Part shown: piece by piece, positions 1-9,985 of the stretch
Layout of the letters: each line of letters opens with the position of its first letter
Position numbering within the stretch: the stretch's first letter is position 1
Made by a program: the position numbers and the translations under genes
The notes under the pieces: model-generated
What the model saw: only the letters and a program-made list of their open reading frames with translations
Told to the model about the DNA's origin: nothing
Database searches by the model: none
DNA from: Combretum micranthum
Lineage: Eukaryota > Streptophyta > Magnoliopsida > Myrtales > Combretaceae
Assembly (NCBI GenBank): GCA_024138025.1
Contig: JAMXBD010001437.1
Coordinates: 248,001 to 312,000, forward strand
Direction of reading: 5' to 3'
DNA length: 64,000 nucleotides

Positions 1-2
1 TG

Positions 3-101
3 CTGAAGTCCGCTTTTGCCTGCAATACATCCACAGATGTCTCGGAGTTTCAGTACCAGACATCCAGTGAGGAGGACAGCGACCCTGAGGCTGATAGCTA
101 G
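3..101 (+). pseudogene. C-terminal tail of Athila-type late ORF (env-like position)
   Basis: Thirty-two sense codons run open from the window edge to a TAG at 99-101. The tail is strongly acidic and serine-rich and ends SSEEDSDPEADS. It sits where Athila elements carry a second ORF between pol and the 3' LTR. The equivalent position in the other Athila-like element (39099-39311) also ends in an acidic run. Only the tail is visible, so neither function nor intactness can be judged. Confidence 0.55.
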
Positions 102-1669
102 AGTTCATGCTAGCTGCTTTATCTTCTGCTGACTTTGATTTTTGTCTTGCCTACATTTTATATCCGTTTAAGCACCCAAACCTTTGGGTAGACTTATGAT
201 GACTTGTTTCTACAATTTGACCTTGCTTTTGCTATCTCTTTGTTTTTGTATCCGCTTGATCACAGGATCCATAGCACTCGATCTGAATTGCCAAAGGAAC
301 TCGCAATTGCACCTATATTGTGCAACCCAGGGAAGAATCGTTACTCCTTTTTCCTTTAATTTTTGTGTGCAATTGAGCTGACTTCAGAACAGTGAGGACA
401 CTGTTCAGACTAGGTGTGGGGGAGGGAATAAACATGAGGAGAATTGAATATTACTGCTTGCTGAAATCTGAAATTTGACTATACTTTGCATATACAGGAT
501 ATCTGAATTGATCTGAAATGTTTGCACCCACACTATGAACTGTTAGATTGTTGTCCTCAAGCACTATATGGCAATTTCAGGCCAAATTTTTCAAAAATTT
601 ATGAAATCTGGAGATTGTGATGAATATTGTGATAGCATCTATATAAATATGGAAATTGACTTGTTAAAATGCCTTACTCACCTACTGTTGTGATCATAAT
701 ACTTGGTTAAAAATTGAGTAGCAAAATCTTTATTGAATAAACTTACCTTGTATTTAGTTTTAGAATCGGAAATTTAAGAGTAGGTCGAGTTCTTAAGTGA
801 AAAATAAACAAGTCTACTTCTAGGAATAAATTAGCATGTATATACTCCTCTTGAATTCTTTTTAAAACAAGAATTTTTCAACAAATAGTAAAAGAGGTAA
901 ATGACACTTTTTACTTAGTGATCCATGAAAAAGTCTTTTATGTGTGTTGCATTCAAAGTAAAGAAACAAGCATAGCCACTACTCCGCTGACTTGAGCATT
1001 TGAGTTATGAGTATCCAAACTTGAATGTTAGAGTGAGAGAGAGTTCTTAGGGGTCCCTTTAAAACCCGGTCACTTGGGTGATGAGCCCGGGATGTATCGA
1101 CTCGATGAACTCACTATAACGATAAGGGAGGAAAGGCAAAAGTTCACTATATGAGCTTTGAAAAAAAAAAAAAAAGAGCTGAAAAGAAGCGGGCAAAAAC
1201 CCGTCCAGAGAATACTCTCTGAAGGCTCAATATGCTTGAATAAATCAAAAAGAAATGAATGCTAAAGCATCATTGAAATAAGACTTACAATGAATATGGA
1301 GAAAATCTAGGGGAATGGTTGATATCATATGCTTTTACTTTATGTTGCGAGGAGTATATACTGTTAAATATCCAATGAAGTCCAAATGGGTGTTTTTCCT
1401 TACTGAACTGAGAATTTACTTTTGAATGGAAGAATCTTTTGCTAAACATATGGATTAAAGTTTGTTTTGTTTAGATTAGCTTTTGAATTTTGATTGAAGT
1501 ATTTTAATTGCATGGAATCAGTTTGGTTAGAGCGGTAGGCACTTAAACTACATGTCATAAGAATAATCAAAGAAAGATGCTTGGAACTTTAAAAGTGAAA
1601 GTTAGCACTCTCTATGATAGATTTCAATTGTGGTTCTAATTGTTTTGCTTGAGGACAAGCAATGGTTCA

Positions 1670-1683
1670 GGTGTGGGGGAATT
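1670..1683 (+). other. polypurine tract before 3' LTR
   Basis: A G-rich run (GGTGTGGGGGAATT) directly precedes the TG that opens the LTR. This is the usual primer site for plus-strand synthesis. A similar tract at 413-426 (GGTGTGGGGGAGGG) lies after the late ORF and matches the internal second tract seen in Athila relatives. Confidence 0.75.
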
Positions 1684-3103
1684 TGTTAAGACGGAATATA
1701 CTCAATTTTTATTGAGTAAAATATGTTAATTCTATTATTAATTTTATAGAAATCCAAAAGAATTGATACTTAATCGAGTTTAATGTCGTGTTTCAGGTTT
1801 TATAAAGTAAATGGAACGGTTTGGCGAAATTGGGCATGAGTTTGTAACAAGCTTCAAGGATCAATATCACTTTCAATGGAATGCACAAGTACTCACAATT
1901 TCATTCCAAACTCGGGATGATTTGCTATCATTACTATTAGTTTTCTCATGAACTATAGCAATAGCAAACACATTTGGAGGATATACAAGGTTCGAAATTC
2001 GTCCAGAACCCAAAGCCGCCAGCCATCATGGAAAAGCCGCCGGCCAACATTCATGGCCGGCACTGGGAGATTCATGGCTGCCGGCCATGGAGCCGGCCAT
2101 CATCATCCATGCTTGTTTCGCGATTAAAAGCTGCCAGCCTTGTTGCGACATGCCTCCAGCCATCTTTCATGCGAAAAACACTCCTTATATCTGATGTTTA
2201 TCTCACATATATAAAGAAATAGGAGAGAGAAAAGGATTCATTCATTCTTTCATTGTTTGTTCTTGTTATTGATGCTCTCAAGAAACCCTAGTTTTATTTT
2301 CTTGATCATGAGTAACTAATTACTCAATCTAGCCGAGGATTATTACGGGATCAATTCATCAAAGATTGTGAGATCCAATTGAACTATTGAGTTTATTTTG
2401 TTTATGAATATTCATACTTCATCTATTTGAATTATTAGAATTGTTTTGATTGATCATTACGAATTAGGCCTATTTGTTTGGTTGTCAAAGCGATTATTGT
2501 TATTTGGAATGTCAAATCCGTAATTGTTTGATTGTTTCAATATAAGTAATACGATAACATGATTAGTTGCAGAATAAGTGATTGATTTATGTTATGGTGA
2601 TTTATGATCTAATTTAAATAGTTCATGCTTTTGATCTGTTGATTAGAATTGGTAGTCTTCTAATTAGTAATGCTATTGATAGATTAAATCTTAAGAGCTT
2701 ATTTAGGGTTATCTAATCAATAAGGGAATAATTAAAGATCGTATCTTGATTATCGATATTCTAAGGAGAGATAGATCTTCAGAGCTTGTTGAAGGTATAA
2801 CCAATTTATTCATGAATTAGAATAACAATCCTTGCATCAATGATCATCTTTATGAATTGAATCGTGATAATTCCTTGGTTAGAATTCTTGCTATTGAATT
2901 TACACTAATAAACGTATTTGTTAATTTTAGAAATCAATTATTTTCTAATTAATCGTTTATACAAAACCCCCGATTTTTATTCCCTTTTGCTAGTTACTAA
3001 AATAGAAATAGATTTTCCTGATCCCTGTGAGACGATCCTGCTCTACTATTTACAAATTTTAGAGTAGGTTAAATATAAATATTTTTATTTGTTGGATTCG
3101 ACA
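1684..3103 (+). repeat. 3' LTR of the first Athila-like element
   Basis: The LTR starts TGTTAAG right after the polypurine tract and runs about 1.42 kb to a probable end at TTCGACA. It contains GC-rich palindromes at 2015-2110 and a TATA-like ATATAAAG at 2208-2215, about 100 bp downstream of them. A leader-like A/T-rich stretch follows. The partner 5' LTR is outside the window, so the right boundary is an estimate. Confidence 0.7.
2015..2110 (+). repeat. GC-rich palindrome cluster in LTR U3
   Basis: Several GCCGGCC-type units lie close together. The clearest hairpin pairs GCCGGCC (2039-2045) with GGCCGGC (2055-2061) over a 9-base loop. Further GCCGGCCAT copies follow to about 2105. The cluster stands out from AT-rich surroundings and lies just upstream of the TATA-like box. 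Confidence 0.7.
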
Positions 3104-3905
3104 CCCACCAATCTTAAGCCTGTATTCGTGCGCGAATCAATAGTTTTGCAATATACCCTAATTTGTCTGCTATGTCAACTAGTGATTCTAGTTTGCCCTG
3201 CAATATACCCCAACATTCCATCGCTCAGTCTAGGCATGATTTCCCGCCCAAAACTACACAAGAACTTGACTTTCCAAAACGACACTAAAGTTCATAAGCA
3301 CAGTTCACATTGATTGGTTTAGTTTTTTTGCAGGAAATTGTCATTGGAAATTACTAATCTATGAAAACAATTTTGAGGTCGATATAGTTGAAAAAAAAGT
3401 GCTTGAAATGGTCAATCCAATTTATGCCCTTACAGAATCCTATATTGTTGATATGGCTAACTCCATCTTTCAAATTAAGTCCAATTTTTCTATTAGCTGC
3501 AATAGGAAAGAAAGCCCATCCTCTCAGATATGCTGATTTGAAAGACATCAAAATGCACCAAGAAAAGAAATCCTTAATCTGATATGCAGTTGAAATTGTT
3601 ATATTTTCTTAGAGGCATATCCTTTTGTTGATAAACATAAGTTCATATCAGTCAAAGAAGAAAAACCAAACTGCTTAACAAGGAATTTACAATAATAACT
3701 TCTGTGTTAATGATTAAAGAAAAGTTGGAACAGACAAGATGAAGTAAATAAGTTTAGACATAAATCAACTTCAATATCATAGATGGTTTAATTCTTTGAA
3801 TCACAAGAAATAAAAAGTACACGTTTTGCTTCTATCTATCTTGAGGACATCTCTTTGCATCCTCTTCAAGTACCGATACAAACTAGATATCCACATTCTC
3901 CTCAT
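3104..3905. other. non-coding stretch between LTR end and RLP 3' end
   Basis: Two short opposing open frames overlap at 3354-3582, but neither has recognisable protein features. This stretch should contain the RLP 3' untranslated region, read on the minus strand just below 3906. I see no repeat or mobile element in it. Confidence 0.5.
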
Positions 3906-6406
3906 TCAATTTAATACAAATTTTATTTGACGGACCTTTTTCACTCTTTTACATCCTCTTTTCCAATTCATGCCCATAACTACCCCAATGATAAATCCAC
4001 TAGAGTATCCTAAGGAAACAATTGTCCAATTGATTTCAATCCAAGTCCTTGAATCATGATCCTCTCCTAATGATGGTGGAGATGATACTACACATTTCCT
4101 TGATAAGGGACGTCCACAGAGACCTTCATTTCCTTGGTATGAGCTATTCTCAAAGGTGTTGAATTGCTTGAATTGAGGTATAGGACCTTTTAGTTGATTA
4201 AAAGAGACATCAAATGATGAAAGTGTGGTAAGATCTGTTAACTGCTGAGGAATTTCACCGGAAAGTTTGTTATGAGAAAGATCCAAACTTTCCAAGTTCA
4301 TCAAGCTGTTTAAGTTGAAAGGAATTGGACCTGCAAGCATATTATTAGAAAGATTAAGAAAGTGTAGATTTTGAAGATTTGTAATAGATTTTGGAATCTC
4401 TCCAATAAAGTGGTTGATAGAAAGATCGACCCCTGCAAGGGACTCCTGGATTTTCGTGCACTCCACATTTATGCCTTTCTCGGTCATTGTCACTGTATAG
4501 TAGTATGGGTAAAGTCCTTTTTCATAATAAGCATATGACAATGTTCGATCTTCCTTGTGAGTATCAACTCTCATTGCCCTCCACCCTTCGAAGTATTGAG
4601 TTGGTAAATAGCCAGTGAAGTTATTATTGGAAAGGTTGATGATTTGCAATTTAGGGAATTCATAACCATTTGGAGGCTTCCCCATGCTTCCATGAAATCT
4701 ATTAAAGCGCAAAATGAGTATGCTTAAAACTGGAAGCTTGCCCAACCAAAAAGGGAAAATATCATTTATCTTGTTATTTCCCATGTTAAGGAATTCCAAA
4801 TTAGCACAATTTTCCATATCTCTTGGCATTGGCCCCTCCAGTTGATTGTTGCTCATGTCAATCATTACCAAATTGCACATATATTTGCCAACTTGAGGAA
4901 TTGGTCCATTAAAGCTATTGTTTTGCAGATTTAACACAGACAGATTACCCCTACCAACCAACTGAACTAAACATTGCGGAATTGTACCACTCAAGTTATT
5001 ATTACTTATATCAAAGATCTCAAGGTTGGCAACATCGCACATCCTTGTGGGTATCTCTCCTGAAAATCCATTGTTCGAAACAAGGTAGTATTGGAGGGTA
5101 GGATATGTGGAGGGGATAGGAAGTGATCCTTTGAATTGATTGAACCTAAGGTCTAAAAATTGAAGACTCCATTTCAACAACGGGTAGTTACCCTCAAATC
5201 CTGACAAATAGTTATGAGAAAGGTTAAGATAATTTAGATCTTCTGTACTAACGTCCAAAAACCATCGGGGAACCTCACCAGAGATCTCATTAAAGGACAA
5301 ATCAAGACCCACCAGACCATCTTGACCTTGTAACATCAAAGGAAAGCTTCTTAAATTGCATGAAGCAAGATGTAAATGCCAAATTTTGATCTAGGTTTAA
5401 TGCTACTATCAATGGAAATTGAAAAATTGTTAAATGAAAAAAGTAGCTCTGTTAAACTTTCAAGTTGGAAAAACATGTCTAGTTGTATTTTCCCGCTGAA
5501 ATTGTTTAATTCAAGATCAAGAATACTGAGGTACTTGAGATGAGAAATTGTAGTTGGAATTTGGCCGGAAAATTTGTTTGATGAAAGATAAATGGTGCTC
5601 AACTTAGTAAGCCTTAGTAGGTGAGGGAAGATTTCACCAGTAAGCTGGTTATTAGATAAATCTATAAACTCAAGGTTAGTGAGGTTTGACAATGAATGGG
5701 GTACCTGACCTTGCAATTTACAGCCATGGAGATCCAGAGATTGCAAGGAAGTCAATCTCGAGAGGGAATCGGGTATAGAGGATGATATCTCCACAGAGGT
5801 AAGAACGAGTACTTCTAATTTGACTAGACTCTGCACCAAGTCCCTCAGACTAGGGTTCTCGAGTGTCAATTGATTGTATAACAACTGAAGAACAGTCAAG
5901 CTCGTTAGGTTTAGAAGTCCTAGAGGGATCTGTCCCGAAAAGTTTGACCTAGATAGGTCGAGATATTCTAATCGAGAAAGATTGCTTACTGCAGAAGGAA
6001 GTCTAGAGTACTGAAAGTCATTCGCGGATAGATCAAGTCTTTGCAGGCGGCTAAGCTTGAAGATGCTACTGCTGGAATTGATGGAACCAGAGAGACAACT
6101 ATTACAAAGGTTGAGGCCAATCACATGTCCGCTATACTCATCACAATCTACACCATCCCAGTTACAGCAAGCTCCATTTTTTCCTTCTGTTGTCCATGTT
6201 TTTAGCGTTGCACTTCGATAATAATTACAATATGACTCGTCATAGAAGGCAGCCTTGAACTCCAGCAGGGCATTTCTTTCCTCTTCGTGACACTTGAGCT
6301 GTATTGTACCGTTGAAAGAGTGAGATTGCGAGTAAGAGTTGGGGATATTAAGCAAGAGGAGATGAGAGAGCAATAATAGTGTAATAGAAAGAGATGAGGA
6401 AACCAT
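3906..6406 (-). CDS. LRR receptor-like protein (RLP/Cf-type), frameshifted
   Basis: This is a cell-surface receptor without a kinase domain, of the class that senses apoplastic signals with partner kinases (family knowledge). The ATG at 6404-6406 opens a signal peptide (residues 1-26). Next comes an LRR N-cap with C39 and the CCNWDGVDC motif (residues 80-88), then plant-type LRRs (LxxLDLSxNxFSGxIP). A non-LRR island follows near 4440-4600, then the last LRRs, a GNEGLCGRPL C-cap, an acidic juxtamembrane stretch, a membrane helix with GxxxG spacing, and a short basic tail. One missing base near 5379 shifts the frame: translation from the ATG stops at 5351 after 351 residues. The other frame continues from ASCNLRSF to the stop at 3906. 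Reading across gives about 830 residues without introns, close to family length. It may be a recent pseudogene, a secreted truncated allele or a sequence error. Confidence 0.9.
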
Positions 6407-6484
6407 GGAGAAATGATGGAGTTTACTAGAAATTAAAGAAGATGGTGTATAATGTGTATGCCTTTCATTAAGTTGTGTATTGTG

Positions 6485-6494
6485 CTTTATATAG
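6485..6494 (-). promoter_or_regulatory. TATA box of the RLP gene
   Basis: On the minus strand CTATATAAAG lies about 80 bp upstream of the RLP start codon, the normal spacing for a plant TATA box with a leader of some 50 bases. No competing ATG precedes the chosen start in this interval. Confidence 0.65.
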
Positions 6495-6589
6495 AAACAT
6501 TTTTTGCACTTTCTTGGGTTTGAAAAATAAATAAATAAATAAAAGCAAAAATACTGAGAGTGTAATTGGCAATTGCAAAACCAACATTT

Positions 6590-7178
6590 TAATAGGAAAA
6601 AAAAAAATCCGACAGATGCTAACTCGTTGGAAATGCAGCCAAAGTTAAATTTTAATGTACGATATACGGTAGAATTAGTTAGACTAATGACTCAACAGTA
6701 TGTTTTTTATCAGTATTTATATTTTTTTTTAAATTATATATGTAAATACATTCGATTTACATTTATATTTTATCTATATTTGATCTATTTGATCTTTTAA
6801 TTAGAACCGTTAATTTTTTTTTATCTATATCTATTTTTTGATAAATAATTTATTAGAAAAAAATTTAAAAAAAATATCTGTATCTATCAGAAAAAGCCAA
6901 ACAAATAGACCCCATGGTTCCAGTACGTTGAGGATACTTATTACTAAGACTAAGTCCTCGTAGCATTTACTGCAATGACAGAGACAAGTAGTAAAAGTTT
7001 GTAGGAATTGTGCTCCATCCATGACAGCATCTTGCTAACCTGGTTTTCGTAGTCACATTCTTGGAAAGACCGTTTGCCAATGATGATTAAACATATGCTG
7101 CTTTCTGTGGTAAATAGATCCAATTAAACCTACTTATCTCAAATTATCATGTAATCCTAAATTATTTAATATCTAAAA
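6590..7178. repeat. RLP-upstream repeat block, copy I
   Basis: This block starts about 100-180 bp upstream of the RLP TATA box and ends at the LARD insertion. Short shared phrases mark it: 'tccatgaca', 'cttggaaagac' and 'acttatctcaaatta'. The same phrases recur, in the same order and orientation, at 20171-20705, 51321-51782, 56500-57180 and 57390-57830, and partly at 53060-53420 and 57830-58075. No conserved protein is encoded. I read it as a duplicated gene flank, but an old mobile repeat is possible. Confidence 0.6.
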
Positions 7179-8404
7179 TGTAATCCCCCAAATTTTACGT
7201 AATCTAATTATAACAAATACTAAAAATGTAATATTTGATTATATAAAATATTTGGAACAAGTGGCAAAAATCACTCCAATTTTTTTTTTTTTTATTTACA
7301 AATGTCAAAGAATGAATTTGATTATAGTTAGAAAGATTAAAATCTCTATTAGTAAAATTTTTCGAAATATAAACTGTAACAAATGTGATCTCAAATAATT
7401 TATAAAACGACGATAAACCAATCGTTAATATAAATTCTTGAACCCTTTTTCCTTAAGTTCTATACTTACAAAATAAATGCTACGCTAGTTAAATAATGAA
7501 GTAATAGTGTTTAAACTATTTTAACACTATTAAGTAGCCTAGATAGAATATGTTGTTAACAAATTAGTGTAAATAGACTCTATACAGTAAAATATAACAT
7601 TGGTAAAATAGATCAATATCTAAGAATCTAGATCTTAAATAAATATTTAAATCACACTAATATTCTAATTAAGAGATTTACAGATTTTAGAAATTAAAAT
7701 CCTAAACTGTCAACGTAACCTTTAATAATTTTCATAACTAGCAAATGAACAAATTGGTAAATGTGAAATTAATATAAAATATATAATTCAACAAAAATCT
7801 TAGAATTGATCTATGAGTGTAACAAACTCATTCGTAGCTTGAAAAACCCGAATAAAAATACCCTTGGTCTTAATAGATACCAAAAATGAGATTTCGTATC
7901 TTGAACTGATGATTCAAGATATAATTAGAAGTATCTTTAAAAGTTCAAAATCGATAAGATACAGTTTATTAATAGAGCTTATTGGTATAAAACAATAAAT
8001 AAAAAAAAAAAAGAAATACTAAGATTATAAATACATAATAGATACTAATACCGAGCAATAATCATCGATCTAGATCTAAAACGAAAATCCCAAACTCGCT
8101 GTTATACTTGATAAGGAATTCCAAATTCATTCGGACTTGGTTCCTAATATAATTTATTAAATTTGGAAAACTTAATCGTGTAAGTTAAACTACTAAAAAT
8201 AATTAATCATGTAAACTAAAAATTTGTATACATAGACAAATTTAGAATTGTTATAGGAATGAGAAAATTCTATTTCGATAAAACTTGTGTATAACAGTAA
8301 TAAATATACATTTATAAACTAATGTTTGCCAAAATATTTTAGTTGATGATTATTAAGCAAATAACAAACCAATCGTTTAGAATATATATATATATATATA
8401 TATG

Positions 8405-8865
8405 GAAAACCACCGCTGGAAGTGCATCACATGAACAGAGGAATCAGACAAAAATGGAAGCAGCAGCAGACGCGCAGAAGTCTTCCCCACGCGCAGGAAA
8501 TGAAATCCACGAACGCTGGAATTGAGGCCGCTGCAGATCCACGCGCAAGGAAAGTTCACAAGCAGCCGAGGTTCACGTGCATCATCCATCGAACAGAAGA
8601 GAACTCTCCACGCGCAGAACAAGCCTCCGACGTGCAGCTGCAGCAAATCCTTCGCGCGCACCACAGCAAATTGAAGACCGGCTGAAGAAAGGGAATTGCG
8701 TGGAACAAAGGATGACCACCGACAGAAGAATTCTCCACGCACGGCACGAGCAGGAGACACCAAGGAACAAACTCCCACGCACAGCAGCCCACACGTCCAG
8801 CTGCATTCCACACGCACACACCTCCACACACACAGCTCTCAGTTGAAAACAGAGCACCCATGGAC
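8405..8865 (+). promoter_or_regulatory. GC-rich island with CGCG-box motifs in LTR U3
   Basis: A GC-rich stretch of about 460 bp sits in otherwise AT-rich LTR. ACGCGC occurs at 8470, 8489, 8541 and 8610, CGCG again at 8653, and a G-box-like CACGTG near 8576. The CGCG boxes match the consensus bound by plant CAMTA factors (family knowledge), so an enhancer role is an inference. Open frames occur on both strands here, but they change with small indels between LTR copies, so I do not call them genes. The counterpart in the 3' LTR is at 15765-16215, and a diverged one is in the solo LTR at about 33100-33740. Confidence 0.45.
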
Positions 8866-9552
8866 AGAGGAGAAATTCAACCTTGATCCGAATTTTGAGC
8901 TTAAAAATTCAACTTGAAAATAACATGAAAACCAACCAAAACAATCCACATGTAATCAACATTTAATGCCTAGAATTTCAGCTTAAAAAGCAACAAAAAA
9001 CAATTCACAAATGGTCTTGGAATCACCAAACCAGCAGCTGTAGTGGAGGAAAATTCAAACAAAAATATTGCAGCATTCACATCTAAGTTGCCTAATTTAA
9101 ACACAAAATTTCAACAAGAAAATAACATCCAAACCAACCACAAAATAACAGCTAAGATCTTCATTAATTAAAGGAGAAATCCAACTCAAATCAAAGTCAA
9201 ACTTAGCTCTAAAATATTGTCCAAATCCTTGTTGAAAAAGCTGCAGCAGGGGTGGAAAAACAACAACAACAACTGCAGCAGAAATTACAAATTCAACCTT
9301 TGTTCTAGCTCGAATTTGGATCGATTTTTACACAAGTTGACCCCCAAAATTTACACACATAAATGGTATTAATTAGCTACCAAACAAATATAATTAATGC
9401 CCTCAAAGTTAGCCATAATCTATCAAAACAAAGTCCAAATTTGCAACTCTAAATTGCCAAATTCGTATGAAAAGTTCCAGCTGCTATTTTGCATCTTTTT
9501 CAAACCCAAAACCATTTCTTTAGCCTCTTAAACTTAGCCTAACCTTAGTACA

Positions 9553-9560
9553 TATATATA
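9553..9560 (+). promoter_or_regulatory. TATA box of LARD LTR
   Basis: GTACATATATATAGCC lies 2.37 kb into the LTR. It is kept in the 3' LTR (16903-16910) and, as CATATATAAAGCC, in the solo LTR (34194-34206). Conservation in the diverged solo copy supports a real core promoter. It would place the transcription start near 9585, giving a U3 of about 2.4 kb. Confidence 0.55.
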
Positions 9561-9985
9561 GCCTTAAGTAAGACACTAAATTAGCTCAAAATCTCTCCAA
9601 ACACAATTCAAAAATCCTCTCAAAACAACTACTACGAATTTACAAAGCTCCTCTTCCATGCTCACTTGTTCAAACTTATTTCAACACTTCAAAAATAAAA
9701 GAGTATCCCTTGTTTAGATCCTATAACACTACCCAAGCATCAATACTCATCAACACAATTGAAACCCCACTTTAGCTATTCCAAACAACATCCAAAACCG
9801 AGATAAATAGCCTTTGGTATATCATCAATTCAAGTTGAATCTAAGCTCAATAAGGTAAAAATGTGTACGTATATAAGCTAGTTTAGCTAGATTAATTTTT
9901 CCTTAAATACTCATTTCCTTACTATCCTCTTTAGATCATCACTTTCATCAAGGAGGAACTAAACCCCGTCTATCATCCAAACAAG

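Larger units (their letters stand above)
1..3103 (+). mobile_element. 3' end of an Athila-like Ty3/gypsy retrotransposon
   Basis: The window opens inside the element. In order it shows the acidic end of a late open reading frame (to 101), a central purine tract (413-426), a long untranslated region, a terminal polypurine tract (1670-1683) and a 3' LTR starting TGTTAAG at 1684. The phrase 'gaggacaagc' just before the polypurine tract and the double purine-tract layout also occur in the second Athila-like element of this window (39663-39678 and 40931-40943), which supports the family call. The 5' part lies outside the window, so target duplication and coding capacity cannot be judged. The right end is placed where the sequence reads TTCGACA and is uncertain by some bases. 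Confidence 0.8.

Noticed and set aside
3354..3582. Opposed 64- and 65-codon frames downstream of the RLP gene
   Set aside because: Short, on both strands of the same DNA, no motif.
8377..8861. Open frames of 87-150 codons on both strands in the GC-rich LTR island, with longer counterparts at 15678-16239
   Set aside because: The frames overlap on both strands, shift with small indels between the LTR copies and show Cys/Arg-rich composition typical of GC-rich non-coding DNA.
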